A DNA stretch of 64,000 nucleotides from assembly GCF_050908995.1 (NCBI RefSeq), contig NC_135126.1:8556001-8620000 (forward strand), given 5' to 3'. How positions within the stretch are numbered: the stretch's first letter is position 1; each line of letters opens with the position of its first letter. The position numbers and the translations under genes were made by a program. The notes under the pieces are model-generated. The model was not told where the DNA came from, made no database searches, and saw nothing but the letters and a program-made list of their open reading frames with translations. This document shows positions 28,668 to 39,842 of this stretch, one piece after another. This DNA comes from Andrena cerasifolii. Lineage: Eukaryota > Arthropoda > Insecta > Hymenoptera > Andrenidae.

Positions 28668-31008
28668 GTTGACGCCACGAAGAGGCATGAAGGACAAAGA
28701 TGATGGTATACACGGACGTAGAGGTGTTTGGGGTGTTTCTATGTGAGCGTTCCCTCCTGTACGTGCGATAGGGCGAGCCGCGAGGGGCGAACAAGGATGG
28801 GGAGCAAGTATGCGTGCGCCGCAACAGGTTACTCTCCCCTTCGATACGCTCCTGGATTCCTTCTCGACCCTTCCCGACCACCCTTCCTCCCTTACACCTT
28901 CCCCTCGACCTTCCTCGTATCTCTAGATGCGCTCTTCCACTATCCTTTCCCTTTACTAGCTACTTTATCTCGAACCTCCGCCCACCGTCCTCTATTTTCC
29001 AACCCTCGGTTTCTCTTTCCTCGTACCTTTCTTGGTACTGCGCCCAAATGGACGCGGAGTGTTCGCGACTACGCGGCGGCGGAATTCGGGACGTTTTGTC
29101 GATAGACTGAGGAAGAGTCTGATGCTCTTTTCATGCAGATTTGGGACGCTCTGGGGGGGGGATGAAGAATGCGGTGAACAGTGTCTGTAGTGAATACGGG
29201 TAGTTGTAGTTTTCGCGGAGGACAGGAGTTGATTTTTTAGGAATATTATAATTGTGTAAGTTGTTTAGAGTACCGTTAACATACAGTTAAAAGTTGTTGC
29301 AAAGGAGAGATGTCTAACCCCTCTTTTATCTAACAAAATACCGGTGAAAGCCTGTAGCGTCTTATTTACAAAGTTCTACGGACGACCCAGAGGAGAAGAG
29401 AGATAACAGCGCCACTTCCACACCGTCAGCTTTCTCATTAAAAATGCAAGTGTCTTTCCTTTACCGTCACTTTATAAAATCAGTAGCGCAGGTCAACGTT
29501 TCCCGCGACAGCGCGACCAGCCTGGTTTCCAAAGATCGCTGGCCGCCCGTTCGACAATGCAATTTCTTATGCGCCAAGGGACGAGGGCTGAACGGCCAAA
29601 GACCCGGTTTCAGTCGATGTAAATAAATGCAAGGACGGTTGATGCACCTCGAGATCCAGAGGCCGCGGTGAAAGGAGTCGGAGTGCCTCTTCCCCGCGGA
29701 ATCCTGTTGAATTTCCCAATCGCGGGGGAGAAAAGGATCGCCTGGATGCGGAAACGCCGGAGCTCGGCTTCCTTTGTCGAGCCCGAACCTCGTCCAACAT
29801 GCTCCCGTGGCTGACGGCGTGAGCTGCAAATCAAGTACGGGATCTCGCCGGCGATACTTGCGCGTGGCCGTAATTTCGAAAGATCAGAGGAAACCATTCG
29901 AAACCAAGTCCGTGCTGTGGATCACGCCGGACTTCTATGTGAATTATCAACGAGACCGCTGATCCTCGTTGTCGCGGGCTCGTCAACGCGACGCACACAC
30001 CCACTACCAGTGTTTACCGGCCCGTGTAATCTGTTTCAGTCGAAATGTAAATGCAAAACGTTTACGATGGGATTAGAGCGGGGATCAATCCATTAATACG
30101 TTGTACTCGTAGCTCCTGCATGTTAGATGCGTTTTGCTGTTACAATTATGGGGAATTTTAGCGGGAACGTGAACTTGAATATTTTAGTACGATAGACGTA
30201 TGAATATTAATCATGGCTAGGTATGTGCACAGCTTACGAAATGCCAATTTGTAATAATTAATTCACTGGTGTTAATAAATTCTTCGAGCTGGATCATGAC
30301 CAGTTTAGTATTACAAATTTATGGGATCGTGCCCCTAGGTTTTCAATAATTTGCAAAATTCCTTCTTCAGAATATTAGTGTTACTTAAACATTCACACTC
30401 GTTCGCATCGAAAGCGCACAATGTATCGCGCATGATTGCCGGGAATGTAATGTATATTTCAGTACGTGCCTATGTTTATTAATTTATGACCAGTTATAAT
30501 TGTTATTCTCGGAATAATGCGAGCCAATGCGTTGGTAAACAGATACAAATGAATTTCGCGAAAACACTCGTAGCGTATTAAAGCGATGATTGTTTTTATC
30601 GGTTTAAAACGAATTATGTATTGGTTATAGGTATCCACCTTGCGGCCTCTGCGGAATAATCTGAGAAAAGACGCGATAACCGTACAGGTTTCCCATAAAC
30701 CAACTTCCTCAAAGAATGTCGTTAATTTCACTCCCTTTGATAGTTAAGAACGAAGTATCAGTTGATCTTTGCCGTGGCATTTAAGAGGAAAATCTCATTT
30801 TTCTGGCCTCCGAGGCGACTCAAGGTCGAGACACTGGATCATCTGATTCAAATTTGCGACAGAGTACGCGACAAGGTCGTGCCTTCCATCGTTCGCAGCC
30901 AAGGGAATAAATTTATTAAATCCCGCGAGGAATTGCGCCGCGAGACGCGGTATCCTCGACTGCTAAATTCCCTCGAAGTTATTGCTAATTTCGCAGGCCA
31001 GTTACCGC

Positions 31009-31022
31009 GGGGGGGGGGGGGG
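31009..31022. repeat. Poly-G run (14 nt)
   Basis: Fourteen consecutive G residues end a weak open frame. Length-variable homopolymers like this are also a common place for sequencing error. Confidence 0.9.
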
Positions 31023-34000
31023 TGATGAGTTTAAACGATTTTTCAAACAAGTCGACCGGAAGCCGCAAACTCGCGGTTACTCAAGCATCCACAGCGACCA
31101 ACTCTAGACAAAAATCCAACCTTTCTCCTAACTACCAAGCTTCCTCTCGGTCAGCATAAATCCTCCATCCTCGCCAACCAGAAACTTCAGAATATTTTGC
31201 CTTCCATAATGTTCCCTTTCGAATTTGAGGTGCTCTTTTAAATATTCAAACTTCCGCATTCAACCAGTTCACGTCAATCGTCGATTCAAGGGGATTCTGT
31301 TTATATTTAATCGATTTAACTCGATCCCCACATGTTCAAAAGTTCAGACTCCCGCGTAAACTCATACAGATGATGCTCCGCAAACTGTATTACAAAGATT
31401 ACACTGCGACGAGCATGCATTTCGTGTCTCCTAGCGACAGAGTGGATCGAGATCAAACGAAATTGTTGCTGAATTTGTACATAGATTCGAAGCTCGTTTA
31501 TTCAATAGAAATTACACTGGAAACAGCGTTTAAAACAAGCCACATATTAAAAATCACAGCGATACCTACGCTGGCAGAACAGTCAGAGAGTATGTCTGAC
31601 TACAAACGATCCACTTCTACTTGCACTCTATCGGAACATCTATAACAGACACCTTTCAACACTGTACAAAATTCTTTCAAAGGAAACACACGCAAACTAA
31701 TCACATCTTCGTGTACCTATAAACATCCACCAACAATTCCATGAAAAATCTCCTAATCATCCCTTCGCTTACGCTACGACGAACATCCTACAGATATTCC
31801 ATTTAAAAATCGAAGTTCGTCGAAACTCTATAAAAATATTGGCGAAAATTCTTCGCGACAGAGTTACCGAGAGACACCCTTAGCAAACAGATCGATGAAT
31901 GCTGCAAGGGAGCGAGCGGCGCCAACTGAGGCTACAAACTTTCTTATTATTTATCGACTGGAGGGCACGGTTCGACGAGATCCCCGGAAGTGAGACGCAC
32001 AATTTCATTCCGACGATTTCCTCTCGATTCCATCGCCGTCGTTTCACGAATTCGTCATCGGAAAATCGACGCGACACGGCGAGATTTCTCGACCCGACGA
32101 AACGCGCTGGAACCGCTCCGTTCTCGCGGGTGTACGGCGGGCTCATTCGAGAACGGTTTTGCATTATAGATCAGGGTGTTGCGTTAAACTTGCTGGCGGA
32201 TAGAATTTTAAACGAGAAACTCCCGACACCGTGCCGCGATCCACATTTCCAGCTTTCCAACGATCGAGAAGCGTCGACCCGCTTCGAGACCGTTTCTCAT
32301 CGATCCAGGGAAAGGGGAGCGTGTTTTCTGGCTGCGCGACACCCTTGTCACGGTAAATAATGTAGCCTTTTTTTTTTGCTGCGGCTTCGACATCAATAAT
32401 GACCGTGTCCCCCCCCATCGATCCTCTATTTTCTTCATTTTTTGATAGATGACCGTGTTGCATGCGCGTTATGCATCAGCGGGGAGGCTCCTTTACGTAA
32501 CGGCGGAAAATTTGATTAACTTTTTGCAGGGCTCCGTTGCACGTTACCTGGAAGCTTCCTTAATCGATATATCACTCTTGCACGATAGCGTATCGGGCAG
32601 CCATCGATCCCCCTTGGATATTGATACGTTAATTTTCTCTGACGTCTCTTTTTCATCGACGGTGGAGTGAATTGATGTTACCCGCCCCGGGGAGCTCTGC
32701 ATTGGGCGAAGGGGAGGGTTTAGTACGATGCCCGTAGTAGTTTCGCACAGTTTTAAAAGGATTTCTTTAGGTTCGTGGAGATCCGCGTGAATATTTATTT
32801 AGCGGAATTCAATTGGGCGCGGAGGTTGCAACTGACGGGAGAAAATCGAGATACGTGGTGCAGACGGGGATATTTCCAAGAGCATTTGGTTGCACTTTAT
32901 GTTCGCTGAAGTATTACTGGCCTGCTGGCTCCTCCTTGTAAATATGTATTCATTGGCACATTTAAATATTCCTGGAATTTTATTATCCCTTTACGAGCCC
33001 TGCGTGTCACGGCACAGAAGACACTTCGATGCTCGCCTCGGATTATCCGGCTTGTTTCGGGCAACTTTGCCCACTGCTTTTTTATGCTGCTTAAGACGAA
33101 ACGCCCACCCCTCCAATTAAAATGCAAATTCTCCAGAACCAGGCGCTCTTGGTGCCGCGAGGATCGAGTAATTCCTTGTTAACGCCAGCGCCAGGTTACG
33201 CGGAACATTAACCGGATTATGGGGCCAGAATTCATCGAATACACCCTCGCAAAATAAAAGCCGGTTGCCGATTTCGATTATGAATTTCACGCTTCGCGAA
33301 CAACCCGGCTCCGCTTGCGATTATAACATCACGTTTACCACTCTCTGCTTTGCATGCATTAATGTTCATATTTCCCGGTAATAGTTCAAGTAATTGGCTC
33401 TGGCATCCAGACAAATTAGATATCGTTTACAGGTGTAATACTCCGTTTACAATATCAAACACTGCGGTCCTCTATCTTCCCTGACATCTGGTGTAAAAAT
33501 GGAAGGCACGTGTAACGTAATCAGAGCTCAATTAAAATTTCGTATCGAAGAAGGTACTGACTTCGTTTTCAGTTGCAGAAATTTCGGTAAAGCGTAATTT
33601 TAAATCGGCACACTGGAATTCTCGCCAGAGGTTAAGCGAGTTTCGTAGGTGCCAGATGGAGCAGAGATAAAGAAATACTTTTACGGAGTATTCAGCTCAT
33701 GTAACAGGTTGCAGTTCGTAGGGTAAAATAGAGGAATGCAAAGTAGGCGATCCCTTAAGTAGTTTTAGCAACGCATAAAAGCGCAGTCGTAAAATTGGCA
33801 CGCGCTATCAAGAAACCGTGAATGTACTGCTGCAGGAACAGGGTTACGATCTGAATCGTCCAGCGATAAAAAAGTTACGCCCGATAAAACTCCGCCTATT
33901 GGTGTCGACGCGAACGACCTGCGCCTCTTCTCCCAATTTTTTATTAACGCGTGAAAAACCTGACTGTATCCTAGAGGCGAATTCTAAAAGGTCCATCGAA

Positions 34001-36521
34001 TGTCTCCTGAACGCGGTGCAGGATCCTCCATGTGTGGCGCGCGATCTTTAGTGAAAGCAAACTGTTCGATCAGTAACCAAGCGCATTGAATCAACGCGAT
34101 ATTTGTCCGAATCAAGCGGAAAAGAAGATGAAATTACAAAGAACATTATGCAACCACTGTTTCCTTGTAACTCAAGTGTGGAACGCAGATATCGGATCAG
34201 TTTTGAAGGATTTATCGACGCCATCGAGCTCATCCGACGAACGAGGTGACGACAAACAAGCCACGAAGAGAAATGTCAGTTATCGTGATGCAAGTCTCGC
34301 AGCGATAACGTGAAAGAAGTTCAGTGACCGATAGGAGGCTTTGGATGAAATAACGATTCGATAGTTCTGAATAAAATCACCGATATCTAGAGCCTTCAAA
34401 TGGTTGCAATAAAGTGGAAAGGTCAGGCAGTCTATTCAGAAAATTTCTTGAAGTCTCTGTTCAAATGAAATGCTTTATGCACTTCCCATGGACATCCGGA
34501 CAAAGAATTATAGATTGGCAGATTGAAAAGTTTGTAGGTCCAACATTGTTAGCCTGACAATTTATTTTCACCCAGCCTTCAGGGTGTCTAACGACGAGCT
34601 CTATCCACACCTGATTCCCAACCTCTCCGAAGAAAGAAATAAGAAGCGACGAGAAAGAACGGGTCCGTTCGAAGAAACCCCTGCCAGGGATATCGAATTT
34701 TTCGCAACGCTGCTGGGCCAGCGAATAAAAACAGCGGTCTCCCGCCGGCGTGCATATGGCAGATAACCAAGGCAAACAAAAACAAGGAAAATCGGCTGTT
34801 CGAATCGGTCCACGTCCGCGCAGAAAGTGTTCCGCCTTTTCGCGATTCAGCGCCGCGCTTCGCAGCGCGATATCCATCGGCTGTTGTGGAGCGCTGTATC
34901 GATCCAAATTCCAGATTTTATATTCCCGGTCGGAACGGGGAGGGTTTCTATATCTACGCGCGTACAGGTAGAGGCAATAAGGGAGATAACGAATTTCGTT
35001 AAATCACGTATCGAATGGCGTCGGTTTTAAATTCCCGAGGAAATAACAGCGGGCTTCGTATCTTGTTTCCACAATTTTTTATTTTCAGATTTCACGGGTC
35101 CACAAATTTGGCTACGATATTTTTTTTGGGGATTCTCGCGGTTGGATTCGATGAAAAGGGGAAGCTCGCGATGGACGGCCATGAGTGGCGCGCGCGGGGA
35201 AAAGTCTTAATCAATTTATCGCGCGAATGTTCCGCGGATTAAACGACTCCTGGAACGCAATAAACGTTCGGAAAGTTGGAGCGTTTAGTTGGCCGACATA
35301 CGCGCCGCAAATTGCTCTAATTTCGTTGCCTTTGGAAAATCAATTTCTTTGCTGGACTTCCAGGCGCCAGCAAATTCTGGTTCTCTTTATTGTCTCGGAG
35401 GCAATTTCAATTTTTAATTGATTCCACTCGCAACGTTTTTATTAACGTTCTCCGTTTCGATGGGTACTCGATCGAGGGTTGCGTAGAATGGGTGGAGTGA
35501 AAATTGACGCGCGAAATGGCAATTGAGTTGAACAGCAAACGGGAATAATTGAACTGATCTGAATAGTTGGATAATGAACTCTAGTTATAGTAAATTTGTT
35601 TATTTCATATAATAAGTTCGCTGTTGATTCTAGTATGTATCTGGGTAAATCGATGCCTATAATGAAACTTTAATTACGACGGAGTTAAACATTTGAATTT
35701 CGATCCCGAAATTATTCAACTGTGAATTTAATACCTGTATATCCGAAAATAACTTCTCATTTGCAAATATACATTCGGTAGACATCTGTTAATATAATTC
35801 GACGCAATGAATGCAATTTATACGCACGCGTTTCAATGCAAATTTATATTCTGCGATACAAACTCTTCGTTTAATAGTAAATAAATTATATCTAATTTGA
35901 CTGCCCATTGTTAATTAAATTATGGTATAGAAATAACGTATCCTGCACGACCTATTATAGGAAACGTGTTACCTGCTTGAACCTCACCCGCGAACTACGA
36001 AAACGCGAGGCGAATCTAGTATCATTATTCGGTAACCGTCCATGAAATCTCATCGATAAATGTATTTCGTTATCAGTGATAGGACGGGGAAGGACTTGCG
36101 TTATCAGCAACGGGAACCTGCATCCTACATTACCCACGTTGGAATATTCTCTCTTCCACGCCAGTTGATCGATCAGTGAAAATCTTTACCGACCTCGTGG
36201 CGTCGGTACAAGCGCCGACCAGTTCCACTGAAATCTTATCAGTAGTGCAACACTACGATTACCTCCAACATCCAACGAACGAGCGAACCATCGTGGGATC
36301 TCATATCGACAGAGAATCTACAAGAAGTGAGAGGCACCTTCTTCTGGTATTCTACCACAGGAACAATTTGTATCAAAGTCGGAGTTTGATGATGTAGTGG
36401 GTGAGAAATATATTTAACGAAGGCCTACGTTGAACGCGTAGGATCAGAATTCCAGGAGAAGTTCACAGAAAGTAAAGGAGCGTTAGTTTTTTCTATATCC
36501 ACGTGGTCAGTTTCCTTCAAT

Positions 36522-36687
36522 ACTAATGTTTAAGTTAACTAGTATGAAATCTGGAACCTCCACCTAGATTGTACACAGAAACACTAATGTTTAAGTTAAC
36601 TAGTATGAAATCTGGAACCTCCACCTAGATTGAGTACAGAAACACTAATGTTTAAGTTAACTAGTATAAAATCTAGAAGCTCCACTA
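36522..36687. repeat. 61-bp tandem repeat, about 2.7 copies
   Basis: Copies begin with ACTAATGTTTAAGTTAACTA at 36522, 36583 and 36644. The first two copies are almost identical, differing near GTACACAG/GAGTACAG, and the third is diverged and truncated. The unit contains GTTTAAGTTAACTAG, which is partly palindromic. There is no coding role. The high identity between copies suggests recent duplication. Confidence 0.9.
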
Positions 36688-38975
36688 AACTTAAAAAATA
36701 AGTTTTCGAAGATTCACTTCTTGATTGAAATGAACTTGCACAAATAGTGTCACGTTTTAATTTCGCGTGCCCTATGGGGTGGGCACCCTTTCAAGAATAA
36801 AGTAATTACAATTAAAATAACTGCTGCGATTATATAATTTCATTCTGAAGTGAACATTTCTTTTCACGATGCACTTTTCATCCTTTGTGACAGCAACAAA
36901 AAGTGCAACGAGTCTTCCATCCAGCGTGATTCTATTTCCAACAAGATTGAACCGTGGGAGTTTACTTAAATAGGCATCGATTCGACAATGCGCAATGCGT
37001 CAATTATTGATTTAATAAATATCGATGTTAGCACGAGCACCCAGTGCATTTCTATTTAACCTAACCACGTCCCTCCAAACGAATCTATTTGTGATGGAAA
37101 ATGAAAGATCCACACCGCAGAGTAAAGGCGTATGAAAACAACGTAAAGGTCACTAGTTAATTAAGGGTTTATAATCAGAGGTACTAATGGATCGCACAGA
37201 GGCAGCGCGAAAAATGCATCAAGATGAAAATTCATCGGAATCGTACGAGAAATTCATTTGCCACTAATTGATTGCTGTTAGACAGACAACGAAGCATATT
37301 TTCTAATTGGCAGTACATAATTGGTAGCAGGTACTAATGGGATTTCGAATGGTTCTGGGGCGCATTATGTAATTTAATCGATGCTGCTAAATTAGATGTA
37401 GATGGTAATTAGTTACGATGACTTATATAATCAAAACTCGAGTAGCAATTTCAAATCCACAAACAGGAGAGACCCAATATTATTTTCGGCGCCACGCGAA
37501 GATGATAGGGTTGCAAAATGATACTCCATAATGCACACACAGACGAATGTGTGTTCCGGTTAAAGAACGGGGTAATTAACAGGGGGTGACAACGGACGGA
37601 TGCTATTAACCCTAATACAAATAGTCTGGTAATTACATGGTGGGCTTAGAACGTTCGAAGTATGTTGACAGTGGTTCGTTAATAGCAAGTCGACCACTAA
37701 TTGACAGTTATCCTTTCGCTGATCGAGCGATCTAAGTGTATTAACTGGCAAGGTGGCTCAGTGTCGTTAAAGGTTAGCTATTAATCCATCAATTAAAACT
37801 TGTTGGCGGATACTTCCCGAGCTACTAAGGATGTCAGAGGTTTGCCTTGGCAGGAGGTAAATTTAAAGAATCTTTTTGGCAAAGGAATGTAGGTATTGAG
37901 CTCTACACCCTTTTAATGGAAATAAATTCTACTTATAGTAATGAAAATTTAATTTAAATATACTCTAATGGTAGCTATTTTAAGCTTCTTGATAATTTTA
38001 ATCTTTAGCTAGCAACTTCAGGCTAAAATAATTCATTCTGCTCGATGAACTCACTTACGTCTGACCAATTATCGTGATCGTCTACTTGGAGCGATATGTA
38101 TTCTCGCTGCTTCCTTGAACTTTCGATCAAGTGTGCGAGAAGTTCAACTACTTTGACGAGCGAGGTTAATCTTAAAACAGGATCCGATAAAATATTGCTT
38201 ACAAAAAAGAAGTAGGACATTTCTCCAAAGTATGTTCCCCCGCAAATTCTCAAAGGAAACAGTACCGGGGGTGTCTGACGAGTTTCTCTTTGAAGTAGCA
38301 TCACGTGTAAGACGCACTAGTTTGACTTTAGTCGGGACTGAAATTCTGCCTTGCTTGAGACAGAATTTGTTATTCATGAGAATGGAAATGCCGCGAAAGC
38401 AGTTATCTCCGAAAGTGCACTGCTCTAAACATAACCACGCAGATTAAGCTACCAGTGCAATTACGATTATTAATGATAAGTCGGGAGAACATTACTTTCG
38501 CGTACCGCGAGAACGCGCCAGATACCTAATACCTATCAAACTCGCGTAAATTGCACGATCGACATTTCTGCGCAGTGGCTTGCATCGGTTTTCGCAATAT
38601 GCAATTCGAACCACTTGGAATTAAACGAAAAATATCGTCGCAGTATTATTACCATTCCATTTAAACCCCATTCAAGAACCTCGTTCCCGGTTACAAGAAT
38701 TCAGCCTAAGGGAATCTCAAAATTCACCGAATCAAGCTACACACTCTTCCTCGATTAATTTTCCTTTCCCGACTTGAAAAAGTCAACAAACTCCCTGCAG
38801 TATGCCCTAGTAGTACTGCAATTCAACCACGAAGTACCAGTACGTAGCTAGATCGTCCAACTCAAGAGTATTGATCAACGAATAACACGATTAAACAGAA
38901 CTGTTATCCTGCGTCGCGAGAATTCGAGGCAGCCGTGCTATGCACAAAGGAATTAACGTGTATCGTTCCACTCAC

Positions 38976-39326
38976 CCCCGTCTGCACGGCGTAGTAGTTC
39001 TTCTGCGGTTTTCGCCAGCAATTCAGCACGTGCGAGGACGAGTCGTCGTGACAGTGCTGCGGGCAGTTCTGGTGTCGTGCGTCCGGTTTGCTGGTGCTAG
39101 GTGGATCTGGCCAACGGTCGAGGTTGCTCCAGTACTTTCCCTTTCGTTTCACCGCGTAATATCGGTAAACCACTATCGTCATCGCGACGACCAGGGCCAG
39201 GCCTGTGCCGGCAGCTGCCCCGAAGATCGCCGAGGAAATCATTTCCTCTCCGCTCCTCCTCGACACTTCCTGTTTCCCACGCTCTGAATTCTTACTGCCA
39301 GTCAGTTGTTCCTTGGTCCGCGGGAT
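38976..39326 (-). CDS. Exon A: transmembrane exon of an unrecognised membrane protein
   Basis: This internal exon of 117 codons is phase 0 at both ends. The acceptor is strong, with a branch-like CTAAT and then CCTTTTCCAG just before 39326. The donor is GGGG|GTGAGT at 38976/38975. Residues 1-29 are polar and charged. Residues about 30-53 form a hydrophobic helix with GAAAG and small residues, typical of a single-pass membrane segment. A basic KRKGK follows, giving the orientation expected for a type I protein with the tail inside the cell. The tail contains an aromatic/proline patch (KYWSNLDRWPDPP), three cysteines (about 88, 92 and 103) and ends YYAVQTG. I do not recognise the family. Upstream exons (signal peptide and ectodomain) are not visible in the window. 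Confidence 0.75.
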
Positions 39327-39607
39327 CTGGAAAAGGTCGGCTCCATTAGTCGAATAAAGAAGCTCCATAGGCGAGGTCTATTAGATTACGCCTCACTATT
39401 TCGTTAAAGCCTTCCTTCTCCCAGGAAACACGGTGACATTATTCTCTGTGGCACTTATGATTTTTATTTTCAAATACGTGGTAATATCCCTGGGAGACGA
39501 GAGAGTTGTTTGAGAATCAGAGCTTCGAAGGGGATTTTCTGAATGATAAGTTTTCGTATCTCATTGTATTTTAAGTTGCAGCTGATGTAATATTAAGGTG
39601 CCAGAAG
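39327..39607. other. Upstream flank of exon A
   Basis: This is the presumed 3' end of the preceding intron of the minus-strand gene. The branch-point and pyrimidine signals of exon A lie in the first 40 bases. Nothing else is recognised. Confidence 0.4.
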
Positions 39608-39842
39608 CAGAGTTCGGCATTATTCTAAGCAATCTTTATTCGCCATTCTTATTCGTGATCGTTCGAATAAATATTTATTCGAATAGAAAATTATTCGAAT
39701 AAATATTTATTCGAATAAAAAATTATTCGAGTAAGAATTCATTCGAGTAAAAATTTATTCGAGTAAAAATTTATTCGAGTAAAAATTTATTCGAGTGAAA
39801 ATTTATTCGAATTGAAATTTATTTGCATAATGCCCAGCTCTG
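39608..39842. mobile_element. hAT-like MITE, 235 bp
   Basis: The ends are CAGAGTTCGGCATTAT (left) and, on the other strand, CAGAGCTGGGCATTAT (right). Starting with CAGAG is typical of hAT superfamily termini. The flanks are an 8-bp direct repeat with one mismatch, GCCAGAAG (39600-39607) and GTCAGAAG (39843-39850), the size hAT insertions produce. The interior is not coding and is filled by a 17-18-bp tandem motif. Confidence 0.8.
39660..39825. repeat. Short tandem motif ATTCGARTAAAAATTT inside the MITE
   Basis: About nine copies of a 17-18-bp unit containing TTATTCGA(A/G)TAAA lie head to tail. The unit is nearly its own reverse complement, because TTCGAA is at its core, so the whole interior can fold on itself. 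The left copies carry TTCGAATA and the right ones TTCGAGTA, showing homogenisation in two blocks. Confidence 0.85.

Larger units (their letters stand above)
23009..38975 (-). other. Proposed ~16-kb intron between exons A and B
   Basis: This span lies between the GTGAGT donor of exon A and the proposed acceptor of exon B. It holds overlapping low-quality open frames on both strands but no exon I can support. Notable contents are a CpG-rich block at about 27600-29110, a GA microsatellite, three poly-G runs, the 61-bp tandem repeat at 36.5 kb, a Kunitz-like fragment near 34.7 kb and an ambiguous coding-like patch at 38.0-38.45 kb. AT-rich tracts at about 30100-30700 and 35550-35950 show nothing recognisable. 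Confidence 0.4.

Noticed and set aside
28477..28881. Minus frame with a long Ser/Leu repeat
   Set aside because: It is an artefact of the GA microsatellite being translated.
31899..32360. 153-residue plus frame
   Set aside because: No recognisable motif or splice context; an overlapping frame on the other strand is equally open.
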